A stretch of 64,000 nucleotides of DNA, taken from the NCBI GenBank assembly GCA_031553005.1, contig JAVBMA010000066.1, forward strand, positions 1 to 64,000. Direction: 5' to 3'. Source of the DNA: RGIG9379 sp031553005 (GTDB lineage Bacteria > Bacteroidota > Bacteroidia > Bacteroidales > Paludibacteraceae). The position numbers and the translations under genes are program-made. The notes under the pieces were generated by a model. The model ran no database searches and was not told the origin of the DNA. It saw only the letters and a list, made by a program, of their open reading frames with translations. Below, piece after piece: positions 8,525 to 17,211 of the stretch (the stretch's first letter is position 1; the number at the start of each line of letters is the position of its first letter).

Positions 8525-9595
8525 ATGAAAAAAATATTATTCCATATCGGGCATCCCGCGCATTTTCAATTGTTTAAGAATATCATTCTTGAATTAAAAG
8601 AAAAAGGGTACACTTGTTTTATACTGATAAAAAAGAAAGATATACTCGAAGAGCTGCTTATCGAGTCGGGCTTTGACTACATCAATATCCTGCCCGAAGG
8701 GAAAAAGAACTCGAAGTTCAATCTGATATGGGGTATGATAAAACGCGACTGGCGGATGTTCAGGTTTTGCCTCAAAAACAAACCGAATATCCTGATTGGG
8801 ACTTCTGTTGAAATCTCGCATGTAGGAACCCTGTTAGGAATCCCGTCTATCAATGTAGAAGAAGATGATGCCGCAGTGATACCCTTGCATGCAAAATTCA
8901 GTTATCCTTTCTCTACCGTGATATTAACACCCACTGTTTGTAACAATGGGAAATGGGATAAGAAAAGTATAAAATACAACGGTTATCACGAATTAGCCTA
9001 TTTGCATCCCGATGTCTTTACTCCCTCCAAAGAAGTAGTACGAAAATATTTCAATCCCGATGAACCCTATTTCATTATGCGCTTTGTGAGTTTAACAGCA
9101 CATCATGATGCCGGAATAAAAGGAATAAATACAAAGATAGCATCCCGTATTATTTCAATGCTGCAACCTCACGGAAAAATTTATATAACCTCGGAAAGAC
9201 CTCTTGAAAAAGAGTTTGAAAAATACCGTTTAGCTATAAATCCGCTGGATATACATCATGTAATGGCATATTCGAAAATGCTGATAGGAGATAGCCAGAC
9301 AATGGCTGCCGAAGCAGGAGTGCTAGGCATTCCGTATATTCGTTTCAACGACTTTGTCGGCAAGATAGGATATCTGGAAGAAATTGAAAATGTATACCAT
9401 CTGGGAAAAGGAGTAGCTCCGACAAATATAGATGAACTTTACAACGCCGTTTCCGATTATTTGAATGATGAAGATTTGTATAAAAAACAAATTGAGAGAC
9501 GGGAAAAAATGCTGAGTGAAAAAATAAATGTAAAGTCTTTTTTCGTCCGGTTATTAGAAACATTCACTCAGGAAGAGTTGAAAAGTGAAAGGTGA
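8525..9595 (+). CDS. DUF354 family protein (GT-B-like fold, polysaccharide locus)
   Basis: A 356-residue protein resembling the DUF354 family, which has the fold of UDP-GlcNAc 2-epimerases and MurG-like enzymes. It starts ILFHIGHPAHFQLFKNII, a typical Rossmann entry, has GTSVEISHVGTLLGIPSI near residue 98, and keeps GDSQTMAAEAGVLGIP near 258, which matches the donor-site glycine-rich loop of that fold. The biochemical role of DUF354 is not settled; sugar epimerase or transferase are both possible. The last residues (EELKSER) are encoded by a GTGAAAG-type repeat. The following gene starts within or just after the stop. Confidence 0.75.
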   Translation: MKKILFHIGHPAHFQLFKNIILELKEKGYTCFILIKKKDILEELLIESGFDYINILPEGKKNSKFNLIWGMIKRDWRMFRFCLKNKPNILIGTSVEISHVGTLLGIPSINVEEDDAAVIPLHAKFSYPFSTVILTPTVCNNGKWDKKSIKYNGYHELAYLHPDVFTPSKEVVRKYFNPDEPYFIMRFVSLTAHHDAGIKGINTKIASRIISMLQPHGKIYITSERPLEKEFEKYRLAINPLDIHHVMAYSKMLIGDSQTMAAEAGVLGIPYIRFNDFVGKIGYLEEIENVYHLGKGVAPTNIDELYNAVSDYLNDEDLYKKQIERREKMLSEKINVKSFFVRLLETFTQEELKSER

Positions 9596-9600
9596 AAGTT

Positions 9601-11121
9601 ATGAGTACATCCAAAATACATTTTAATTTTACGGCATTAGTTTTATTTGCTGTTGCGTTTATTATCTCGTTCTTGTTTCTGATAGTAGTTAAGGCATTAT
9701 ACCCTCAAATAACGCTTTACAATTACCTGAACACCGATTTTTATATTTTATTAGGTACAACTGCCTTCTGGGGATTTGTTACTCGTAAATATTTCTTTCA
9801 ACCTAAAGCAACCAGTAAGCGAACGGTCAATAACAGAATATATATATCAGCCATTCTCAATTTGGCTGTTTTGTTGATAATTAAATTCATAGTCCTCGAC
9901 GAGGTTGGATTTTACGGGCCCTGGTTTCTATTTTGGTTTGTCCTTCTGGATACCTCATTAGAGATATTTTTTGTTTATATCTATTATGCGGTTATACGTT
10001 CCGGAACAATTGAAACCGACTCTTTTGAAGAAATTGAAGAACACAGGAAAGAGTCTGAAAGAAATTATGAACCTGTATCACAAACAAAAGGTGAAATTGT
10101 ACAAAACTTTATCGACAAAAGAATATTTAATTGGATAAACAAACGGGTAGACATTGAAAGTAGCAAGACATCCATTTATTCCACACCATCCAATTTATCA
10201 ATACAATTGCTTCCCCGCTATTCAAGTGATACAATAATCAACCTGCTGAGATTAAACGATGTTCCCCAGATTAATCTTTTCTTTGAATATATAAATGAGA
10301 AGCTCCCTCAAAATGGGGTGTTCGTCGGATTAGCAGACACAATTGAATACCGTAATGCATTGATTCTAAAAAAAATAATATTTCCTTTTAATTATGCAGC
10401 ATTGCTATTTGATTTTATTATCAATCGTATGCTTCCGAAAATGAAACTCACGCGGGAGCTTTATTTTTCCTATACCAAAGGAGAAAACAGGGTTTTATCC
10501 AAAGCCGAAGTATTAGGCAGGCTATATTCATGCGGATTCGAACTGATAGACAGTACGTTTATTAATAACCGTTTTTTGTTTTGTGTCCGGAAAATAAAAA
10601 ATCCCATTTACGACAACAACCCGACTTACGGGCCTTTTGTCGCTTTACGAAGAATAGGAAAAAATAAAAAGATAGTAAATATCTATAAATTGAGAACCAT
10701 GTATCCTTATTCGGAATACATACAAAAATATGTCTATGACTTGCAAGGAACTGCTAACGGAGATAAAGCGGAAAACGACTTCAGGATTACAAGCTGGGGA
10801 CATTTTTTCCGTAAAATCTGGTTGGATGAATTGCCGATGCTTATCAATTTGGCAAAAAGAGAAGTAAAGATAGTTGGAGTCCGCCCTTTAAGTAAAACCA
10901 AATTCGATACTTACCCGATTGAATTGCAAGAAAAAAGAACGAAAATAAAACCGGGGCTGATTCCTCCTTTTTATGCAGATATGCCAAAAACACAGGATGA
11001 ACTCTTCGAATCTGAAAACCGCTATCTCGATGCCTATTTCAAATCTCCGCTTATCACCGATTTCAATTATTTCTTTAAAGCCTGTTATAATATATTTGTT
11101 AAAAAGGCGAGGAGTAAATAA
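9601..11121 (+). CDS. Initiating sugar transferase (polyprenyl-phosphate hexose-1-phosphate transferase) with N-terminal membrane domain
   Basis: Four hydrophobic helices occupy about residues 5-130. A middle domain (about 185-335) resembles a degenerate methyltransferase-like fold (INEKLPQNGVFVG and LGRLYSCGFELID). The C-terminal domain is a bacterial sugar transferase (PF02397 type): GPFVALRRIGKNKKIVNIYK, YKLRTM, the catalytic Asp-Glu pair in WLDELPML, and IVGVRPL. It should start polysaccharide assembly by moving a sugar phosphate onto undecaprenyl phosphate. The usual KRxFD membrane re-entrant helix just before the catalytic domain is not evident, and the C-terminal GLWQxSGR text is replaced by KPGLIPPFYADMP. 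I prefer ATG 9601; a GTG at 9592 lies in a repeat. Confidence 0.8.
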   Translation: MSTSKIHFNFTALVLFAVAFIISFLFLIVVKALYPQITLYNYLNTDFYILLGTTAFWGFVTRKYFFQPKATSKRTVNNRIYISAILNLAVLLIIKFIVLDEVGFYGPWFLFWFVLLDTSLEIFFVYIYYAVIRSGTIETDSFEEIEEHRKESERNYEPVSQTKGEIVQNFIDKRIFNWINKRVDIESSKTSIYSTPSNLSIQLLPRYSSDTIINLLRLNDVPQINLFFEYINEKLPQNGVFVGLADTIEYRNALILKKIIFPFNYAALLFDFIINRMLPKMKLTRELYFSYTKGENRVLSKAEVLGRLYSCGFELIDSTFINNRFLFCVRKIKNPIYDNNPTYGPFVALRRIGKNKKIVNIYKLRTMYPYSEYIQKYVYDLQGTANGDKAENDFRITSWGHFFRKIWLDELPMLINLAKREVKIVGVRPLSKTKFDTYPIELQEKRTKIKPGLIPPFYADMPKTQDELFESENRYLDAYFKSPLITDFNYFFKACYNIFVKKARSK

Positions 11122-11241
11122 GTTGAAAAGTGAAAGGTGAAAGAGAGTAGACAAGTAGACGAGGAAAATCCTGGTTCTTGGTTCCTGATTCTCAACCCTC
11201 CCTGAAAGGGAGATATAATCCAGCACTGGGCAACGCCCTGT
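11122..11241. repeat. Composite intergenic repeat, copy B, with double hairpin at 11199-11241
   Basis: The modules of the 6262-6441 repeat recur in the same order: GTGAAAG repeats, AGTAGACAAGTAGACGAGG, a CTGGTTCTTGGTTCCTGATT segment, then the double hairpin TCCCTGAAAGGGA and CACTGGGCAACGCCCTGTG. Base-pair changes relative to copy A preserve pairing (G-C to T-A at the first stem base; GT/AC to AC/GT in the second stem). Confidence 0.75.
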
Positions 11242-11258
11242 GATAATAATTAGCGTAT

Positions 11259-12374
11259 ATGAAAAAAATCATTTTAGTGGCGGGAGCGCGTCCGAATTTC
11301 ATGAAAATAGCTCCTTTAATGCATGCGTTAAAAGGTAATACATTGATAAAACCCGTATTAGTACATACCGGGCAACATTATGATGTAAAAATGTCGGGGC
11401 AATTTTTCGAAGAATTGAATATTCCCGCACCGGATATAAACCTGGAAGTAGGCTCCGCAAGCCATGCCGTACAGACTGCGCGCATTATGACAGGATTCGA
11501 ACAGGTTTGCCTGGACGAAAAACCGGATTTTGTTCTGTTGGTAGGAGATGTTAACAGTACCGCCGCCTGTGCATTGGTTGCGGCTAAACTGGGAATAAAA
11601 ATAATACACTACGAAGCCGGATTGAGAAGTTATGACCGGACAATGCCGGAAGAGATTAACCGGTTGGTCACGGACGCTATTTGCGATATTTTTATTACTA
11701 CCAGCAGGGATGCGGATGAGAATCTGAAAAAAGAAAATATTCCCACAGAGAAAATACACATGCTTGGAAACCTGATGATTGATTCGTTGGTAGCCAACTT
11801 GGATAAGGCAAAAGAGACAAAACAGGACTTTCCTTTATTAAACCGGAAACGCAACATAGAGCTGAACGTTGACTTTTTACCCGGTTCTTATGGTGTAATG
11901 ACATTTCACCGGCCGGGAAACGTGGACGAAAAAGAGAGTTTAACCGCTCTGGTTGAGATATGGGGAAATGCCTCACGGAAAGTACCTCTGATATTTCCCG
12001 TACATCCGCGCACATATCATAATATTGAAAAGTTTGGGCTGCAAGAAAAAATCGATTCTTTTGAAAATCTGTTTTTTATTGAGCCGTTGGGATATCTTCA
12101 ATTTATTAATTTGGTACAACAAGCTCAATTTGTGTTGACTGATTCGGGAGGAATCCAGGAAGAGACCACTTATCTCAATATTCCATGCCTGACGGTTCGT
12201 CCCAACACCGAACGCCCCGTAACAGTGTGGGAGGGAAGCAATAAACTAATCAGGATTGAAGATATTTTGCCGGAAATAGATTTAATTTTAAGCGGAAAAG
12301 GAAAGCATGGCTCAGTTCCGGAGTATTGGGATGGAAAAACGGCGGAAAGAATCGTAAAATTAGTTGAAAGCTGA
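11259..12374 (+). CDS. wecB: UDP-N-acetylglucosamine 2-epimerase, non-hydrolysing (WecB family)
   Basis: A 371-residue epimerase that interconverts UDP-GlcNAc and UDP-ManNAc (or acts on a related UDP-diacetamido sugar). Family motifs are present in order: GARPNFMKIAPLM (residues 9-21), HTGQHYD, GDVNSTAACALVAAKLGI, HYEAGLRSYDRTMPEEINR, the FHRPGNVD histidine segment, HPRT, and the UDP-binding LTDSGGIQEETTYLNIPC. Length is normal. A 2,3-diacetamido-sugar epimerase (WbpI type) cannot be excluded, because the aminotransferase/acetyltransferase/oxidoreductase set of that pathway lies 3-6 kb downstream. Confidence 0.92.
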   Translation: MKKIILVAGARPNFMKIAPLMHALKGNTLIKPVLVHTGQHYDVKMSGQFFEELNIPAPDINLEVGSASHAVQTARIMTGFEQVCLDEKPDFVLLVGDVNSTAACALVAAKLGIKIIHYEAGLRSYDRTMPEEINRLVTDAICDIFITTSRDADENLKKENIPTEKIHMLGNLMIDSLVANLDKAKETKQDFPLLNRKRNIELNVDFLPGSYGVMTFHRPGNVDEKESLTALVEIWGNASRKVPLIFPVHPRTYHNIEKFGLQEKIDSFENLFFIEPLGYLQFINLVQQAQFVLTDSGGIQEETTYLNIPCLTVRPNTERPVTVWEGSNKLIRIEDILPEIDLILSGKGKHGSVPEYWDGKTAERIVKLVES

Positions 12375-12396
12375 AAATTGAAAGGTGAAAGGTGGG

Positions 12397-13203
12397 ATGG
12401 ATTTTACGTTGGGGAAATATTGCAGTTTACTACGTTCTTTGCAGAAGGCAGGGTATCATTTTTTTACTTTTGAAAAATATCTTTCCGAAATAAAAGAGGG
12501 AACACCATTCGGTAATGTCATTATACTACGGCATGATGTAGATAAAAATCCGGAGAATTCTTTATCCGTTGCCCGAATAGAACACCAACTGGGCATACAA
12601 TCTTCCTATTATTTCCGGATAACAAATAAGAACAACACTGTTGGTATTATAAAGGAGATAGCGGGATTGGGACATGAAATCGGATATCATTACGAAGATT
12701 TATCTTTGAACCGGGGAAATAAAGAGAAAACATGGGATTCTTTTAAAAAGCAATTGGAGTATTTCCGGCAATATTATCCTGTCCGGACAATTTCCATGCA
12801 TGGAAGCCCTCTTTCTTTATACGACAACAGGGAGTTATGGAAAGAGTTTTCTTACAAAGAGTTAGGAATCAACGGAGAACCTTATTTTGACTTCTGCCAG
12901 GAAGGAGACAATAAATATTATTTTACGGATACAGGAAGATGTTGGGATGGAGAACGTTACAATATCCGCGATAAAATTTCTTCCGTCCGAAAACATCTCA
13001 AAGTTCATTCTACGGATGATTTAATACATTATTTGTCAAAACTTTACAAGACAAATAAAAACATACAAATCATGATTACAACTCATCCTCAAAGATGGAA
13101 TGACAACCGCCTGAAATGGATTACCGAATACCTGGTTCAAAATTTCAAGAATAAAATAAAGTTTTTGCTGAATATAATAAATAAGGTGAAAGGTGAGAAT
13201 TGA
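12397..13203 (+). CDS. Polysaccharide deacetylase-like (NodB-fold) protein
   Basis: About 268 residues. The segment VIILRHDVDKNPENSLSVA gives the conserved His-Asp-x-Asp of the polysaccharide-deacetylase fold, followed by EIGYHYEDLS (second motif with the metal His), the MHGSP segment and a late TTHPQRW. No signal peptide is seen, so it would be cytoplasmic. Similar proteins in surface-polysaccharide loci are usually annotated only by fold; the substrate is not known. I choose ATG 12397. A GTG at 12385 is possible but lies in a GTGAAAG-type repeat. The last codons (KVKGEN) also come from such a repeat. Confidence 0.72.
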   Translation: MDFTLGKYCSLLRSLQKAGYHFFTFEKYLSEIKEGTPFGNVIILRHDVDKNPENSLSVARIEHQLGIQSSYYFRITNKNNTVGIIKEIAGLGHEIGYHYEDLSLNRGNKEKTWDSFKKQLEYFRQYYPVRTISMHGSPLSLYDNRELWKEFSYKELGINGEPYFDFCQEGDNKYYFTDTGRCWDGERYNIRDKISSVRKHLKVHSTDDLIHYLSKLYKTNKNIQIMITTHPQRWNDNRLKWITEYLVQNFKNKIKFLLNIINKVKGEN

Positions 13204-13278
13204 AAGGTGAAAGTTAGTTTATAATCTAATTACTTTGTGATAAAAATTTTAAATGGTCTCTGAATTAATACATAAAAT

Positions 13279-14976
13279 ATGAAGAAGATAGTTTTCTTAT
13301 TTATCTCTCTGATATCTTTTGTTTTACCCTTATATGCCCAATACCAATATATTTCGGAAGATATTGCCGACGAAGCTATTTACGAATTCCTCGACGAGAT
13401 GGCAAACGAGAAATTTATTGAAATCAACTCCGCTATAAAACCTTATAGTAAAATGTTTATTTCAGGAAAGTTACTGGAATTAAAAGAAAAACAGGAAAAC
13501 CTGAATAAACGCCAACGGAAAATGCTGTTGTTTCATATGCAAAACTATTGCCTCGAACGAAACGAATTGCCAACTGGCACTTACCTGAACCTTGTAAAAA
13601 ACGAATCCGTCTCCCTCGCCGTATTGCCTCCGGCTTTTTACTATAAAGACTCTTTATTCCGTGTAAAAATAAACCCCGTACTCGGAGTAACTGTTCAAGC
13701 AAATAAAAACGGGACACTCTACCAACGTTATTGGGGAGCAAACTTTGAAGGGATGGTCGGGAAAGGATTTGCAATATACGGAAGTTTACGTGATAATAAC
13801 CTGAAAAACGAAATTCTGGTCGAACCACCTTACCTGACACTCGGCACGGGTGGTGCATACAAACGTTCGGACGATGGAAAAAGCGCCGATTTCAGCGAAA
13901 TGACGGGAGGAATTACTTACTCTTGGAAATGGGGTAACACAGGGTTGATAAAAGACTACGTGGCTTGGGGAGATAACTATCACGGTTCAAATATATTTTC
14001 AGGAAATGCACCGTCATTTCCGATGATTATTTTTAATATGAAACCGGCAGATTGGTTCGAATTAAACTACTTCCACGGATTCCTGACATCCAATGTAATA
14101 GACTCTACGGATTATTATATTGGGCCGGATAATAAAAAGGAATACCGGTATAGAAATAAATATCTGGCAGCCAATATGCTGACTTTTACTCCTATAAAGC
14201 ACCTTAATATCGGATTGGGAAACTCTGTTATTTACGCAGAAAGAACCGTAAAAGTAGGATATCTTATCCCGATTATGTTCTATAAATCTATTGACCACTC
14301 CTCTACAATGGGTTCGGAAAATCAAAACTCACAGATGTACCTGAATATCAGTTCGCGGAATATCCGGCACCTGCATCTATATGCATCCATTTTTATTGAC
14401 GAGTTAAGTGTCGAGCGTTTTTTTAATGAATACCACAATTTTATAAGCTACAAAGGAGGGGCAACTCTCTCAAACTGGCCTATACAAAATATTTCATTGA
14501 CAGGAGAGTTCACCTATTCCGACCCTCTTACCTATAAACATAAGGTATTGAATACGACTTTTGAATCCAACGGTTATAACCTCGGGCATTATTTACGCGA
14601 TAACTCAAGGGAAATATATTTGGCTTTGACATGCAAGCCTTATTCTACATTACAAGTCAAGGCTTCTTATACCAATGCCGTTCATGGCAACGAATATGCC
14701 TATAAAGATGGCAAGAGTGCTGTTGCAACACCTATTCTGCAAGATAAAACATGGTCTAACCTGACATTGTCGCTGCAAGCCCGTTATTTATTCCTGACTA
14801 ACCTGCAAATATCTATGGGAATAGAATACAGCGACATAAGAGGTTACGACATTGACTCTCCGGTAGAATACGATGAAATACGAATGACCGGGAAACAATA
14901 TTTAAACAAATTTACCCCGGCCTTTTATCAAGGTAGAAATACAACATTCAATTTTGGCGTTAACTACTATTTCTAA
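13279..14976 (+). CDS. Outer-membrane beta-barrel protein, capsule assembly Wzi-like
   Basis: A 565-residue exported protein. The first 20 residues (MKKIVFLFISLISFVLPLYA, then QYQ) form a signal peptide with an alanine-containing cleavage site. A short helical region with VYxFLD-like text (AIYEFLDEMANEKFI) follows, then alternating hydrophobic/aromatic strands to the end, finishing in an aromatic residue (GVNYYF) as is usual for barrels inserted by BAM. This layout matches the Wzi-like capsule-attachment proteins annotated in Bacteroidota, which hold capsular polysaccharide at the cell surface. Position at the end of the glycan genes supports that. The detailed function is inferred. Confidence 0.72.
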   Translation: MKKIVFLFISLISFVLPLYAQYQYISEDIADEAIYEFLDEMANEKFIEINSAIKPYSKMFISGKLLELKEKQENLNKRQRKMLLFHMQNYCLERNELPTGTYLNLVKNESVSLAVLPPAFYYKDSLFRVKINPVLGVTVQANKNGTLYQRYWGANFEGMVGKGFAIYGSLRDNNLKNEILVEPPYLTLGTGGAYKRSDDGKSADFSEMTGGITYSWKWGNTGLIKDYVAWGDNYHGSNIFSGNAPSFPMIIFNMKPADWFELNYFHGFLTSNVIDSTDYYIGPDNKKEYRYRNKYLAANMLTFTPIKHLNIGLGNSVIYAERTVKVGYLIPIMFYKSIDHSSTMGSENQNSQMYLNISSRNIRHLHLYASIFIDELSVERFFNEYHNFISYKGGATLSNWPIQNISLTGEFTYSDPLTYKHKVLNTTFESNGYNLGHYLRDNSREIYLALTCKPYSTLQVKASYTNAVHGNEYAYKDGKSAVATPILQDKTWSNLTLSLQARYLFLTNLQISMGIEYSDIRGYDIDSPVEYDEIRMTGKQYLNKFTPAFYQGRNTTFNFGVNYYF

Positions 14977-15050
14977 ATACGAAATTTTATAAGTTGTAGT
15001 TAGAAAAAGTTTATAATGAAGCTGTCTCAAAATTCTTTTTGAACGCTGAT

Positions 15051-15154
15051 AACGCAGATAACACCGATTTTCGCTGATTTTATATTTCTGATAATTAGAA
15101 ATATATCAAACCTATATTCATCTATTATCAGCGAAAATCCGTGTTATCTGCGTT
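15051..15154. repeat. Long palindromic repeat (28-bp arms)
   Basis: The arms 15051-15078 and 15127-15154 are inverted copies with one mismatch and begin AACGCAGATAACAC; the spacer is 48 bases. The 381-base gap 14977-15357 contains this and the hairpin at 15253-15306, and no gene. Similar architecture occurs at 20112-20222. Confidence 0.85.
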
Positions 15155-15252
15155 CTGTCACATTAAATTGCATATTTTACTACCTGAATAATAAGGTAAC
15201 CGAACTTTATTTTAACTTTGTCTATCGGTGATTTTGATTGCCACGAAAGACC

Positions 15253-15306
15253 AGCCAAACAGAGAATTCTGTCCGCACATTATCAAACAGTTCTCTTCGT
15301 TTGGCT
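15253..15306 (+). other. Bulged hairpin upstream of the aminotransferase gene
   Basis: AGCCAAAC plus AGAGAA (15253-15266) pair with TTCTCT and GTTTGGCT (15291-15306) through a two-base bulge, giving 14 pairs around a 24-base loop. It lies about 50 bases before the ATG at 15358 and could be part of a leader. No known riboswitch pattern was recognised. Confidence 0.45.
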
Positions 15307-15357
15307 GTTACATGCTTTTTATTAGACTCTTATTTTATACTCGAATAAGTTTTTTGT

Positions 15358-16497
15358 ATGAAGAAAATTCAAATGGTTGATTTAAAAAGCCAATACGAAA
15401 AAATTAGGAACGAAATAAATACCGGAATTCAGGAAGTATTAGACTCCACAGCTTTCATAAAAGGAAAGCAGGTAAGCGTATTTCAGAAAAATCTGGAGAA
15501 TTATTTGGGGGTAAAACATGTTATTCCGGTTGGAAACGGAACAGATGCCCTTCAAATATCTCTTATGGCGCTCGGATTGAAACCCGGAGATGAAGTTATT
15601 ACGCCCACTTTTACATTTATTGCTACCGCCGAGGTTGTGGCATTGTTAGGACTCACTCCGGTTCTGGCCGATGTCGATTTTGATACGTTCAACATTTCCA
15701 TAGAATCCGTAAAAAAAGCAATCACTCCGAAAACAAAAGCTATAGTTCCTGTTCACCTTTTCGGTCAGAATGCCAATATGGGAGAATTGACAAAACTGGC
15801 AAAAAAACACAATCTTTATATCATAGAAGATGCTTGCCAATCCATTGGTTCCGTTTATACTTTTGCCGACGGACAGAAAAAACAATCGGGCTGCATGGGC
15901 GATATTGGCTGTACTTCTTTTTTTCCTTCGAAAAATCTGGGTTGTTATGGCGATGGCGGAGCCGTTTTTACAAATAATGATGAACTTGCAAAAAAAATAC
16001 GCGCTATTGCCAATCATGGAATGGAAGTACGCTACCACCACGATATGATAGGAGTAAATTCCCGTCTGGACACTATTCAGGCAGCCGTTTTGGATGTTAA
16101 GTTGAAATATCTGGATAGTTATACCAGCGCACGCCGGAAAGCTGCCGATTATTACGATAAAGCATTTTCCAATCATCCGGCTATAACCATTCCGGCAAGA
16201 AATCCGGATTCGACCCATGTCTTTCACCAATATACCATCAAATTGAACGGAATAAACAGAAGTGCCCTACAAAAAGCATTGGAAGAAAAAGAAATCCCCT
16301 CAATGGTCTATTATCCCATACCTCTACACATGCAAAAAGCATATAAAAACGGCACATATAAAGAAGGAGATTTCCCCATTGCCGAAAAATTATGCACATC
16401 TGTATTATCTTTGCCTATGCATACCGAACTGGATGAAGAACAATTGAAGTATATCACCGAATCGGTTATTGAACTGGTCGCTTTGCACCGATATTGA
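15358..16497 (+). CDS. DegT/DnrJ/EryC1 family sugar aminotransferase
   Basis: A 379-residue PLP enzyme that would aminate a keto-sugar nucleotide. Visible landmarks are VGNGTDALQISLMALG (PLP-phosphate loop), VPVHLFGQNANM, the cofactor-ring Asp in EDACQS (residue 158), and the Schiff-base Lys in FFPSKNLGCYGDGGAV (residue 192). The substrate segment HGMEVRYHHDMIGVNSRLD is close to WbpE/WlbC-type enzymes, which make 3-amino sugars. It is followed by an acetyltransferase and an oxidoreductase, the WbpE-WbpD-WbpB combination used for UDP-GlcNAc3NAcA. A dTDP-sugar aminotransferase is the alternative. Confidence 0.88.
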   Translation: MKKIQMVDLKSQYEKIRNEINTGIQEVLDSTAFIKGKQVSVFQKNLENYLGVKHVIPVGNGTDALQISLMALGLKPGDEVITPTFTFIATAEVVALLGLTPVLADVDFDTFNISIESVKKAITPKTKAIVPVHLFGQNANMGELTKLAKKHNLYIIEDACQSIGSVYTFADGQKKQSGCMGDIGCTSFFPSKNLGCYGDGGAVFTNNDELAKKIRAIANHGMEVRYHHDMIGVNSRLDTIQAAVLDVKLKYLDSYTSARRKAADYYDKAFSNHPAITIPARNPDSTHVFHQYTIKLNGINRSALQKALEEKEIPSMVYYPIPLHMQKAYKNGTYKEGDFPIAEKLCTSVLSLPMHTELDEEQLKYITESVIELVALHRY

Positions 16498-16565
16498 ATG
16501 CAATAACAAACAAATCAACAATCAAACAAATCATATCATCCTAAAATAAACAAACCGGCATATAA

Positions 16566-17141
16566 ATGAATTATTTTGCACACGAAACCGCTGTTATAGA
16601 CGAAGGTTCACGGATTGGAAAAGGAACTAAAATCTGGCATTTTTCCCATATTATGCCCGATAGCATTATCGGAGAAGATTGTAGTATCGGTCAGAATGTC
16701 GTAATTTCTCCTGAAGTCGTTTTAGGAAGAAATGTAAAAATACAAAACAACGTTTCCGTTTATACCGGAGTAATATGCGAAGATGATGTTTTTCTGGGTC
16801 CCTCAATGGTATTTACCAACGTGATAAATCCGCGCAGCCACATAAACAGGAAAGATGAGTTTCGTAAAACAATTGTCCGTAAAGGGGCATCAATCGGAGC
16901 CAACGCAACTATTGTGTGCGGCAATGAAATAGGAGAGTATGCCATGATAGGAGCCGGAGCTGTAATTATAAAAGAGGTAAAGCCCTATGCGCTTATGGTC
17001 GGAAATCCGGCCAAACAGATAGGATGGGTGAGTGAAAACGGACACCACCTGTTGTTCGATAACGAAGGAATTGCAGTCTGTCCCGAAACAAACCAAAAAT
17101 ATAGGCTAAAGGATAATTCTTTTGTGGAAAAAATAATATAA
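16566..17141 (+). CDS. Left-handed beta-helix N-acetyltransferase (WbpD/WlbB-like)
   Basis: A 191-residue hexapeptide-repeat acyltransferase. Repeats run from about residue 10 (VIDEGSRIGKGTKIWHFSHI) through IGEDCSIGQNVVISPEVVLG to IGEYAMIGAGAVIIKEV, then the VGNPAKQIGWVS cap. The HFSHI and NPRSHINRKDEF segments resemble enzymes that acetylate the 3-amino group of UDP-amino sugars (WbpD, WlbB). As a trimer it would use acetyl-CoA on the product of the preceding aminotransferase. Substrate assignment rests on this context. Confidence 0.85.
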   Translation: MNYFAHETAVIDEGSRIGKGTKIWHFSHIMPDSIIGEDCSIGQNVVISPEVVLGRNVKIQNNVSVYTGVICEDDVFLGPSMVFTNVINPRSHINRKDEFRKTIVRKGASIGANATIVCGNEIGEYAMIGAGAVIIKEVKPYALMVGNPAKQIGWVSENGHHLLFDNEGIAVCPETNQKYRLKDNSFVEKII

Positions 17142-17142
17142 T

Positions 17143-17185
17143 GAGCTCAAAACCGGATAACCTTTTATTCGTAACGAGTCTATTT
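17143..17185. repeat. Degenerate intergenic repeat, copy 1 (inverted copy near 28996)
   Basis: The segment containing ATTCGTAACGAGTCTATTT is an inverted, diverged copy of bases about 28996-29040, where AAATAAACTCGTTACGAAT is read. Flanking words (TTATCCGGTTTTGAGC against TGTCCGGCTTGAGG) also align. The rest of the short spacer to 17211 is an inverted GTGAAAG-type repeat. Confidence 0.5.
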
Positions 17186-17211
17186 AACTTTCACTTTTCA
17201 ATTAACTAAAA

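Noticed and set aside
9592..9600. GTG start for the sugar transferase, overlapping the previous stop
   Set aside because: The GTG lies in a GTGAAAG-type repeat that also recurs away from genes; ATG 9601 is nine bases downstream and gives a normal N-terminus.
15253..15306. Known riboswitch in the aminotransferase leader
   Set aside because: The bulged hairpin lacks the conserved sequences of any class I can recognise by eye.
15646..16230. A 194-codon open frame antisense to the aminotransferase
   Set aside because: Overlaps a full-length, motif-complete aminotransferase; composition is that of an antisense shadow.
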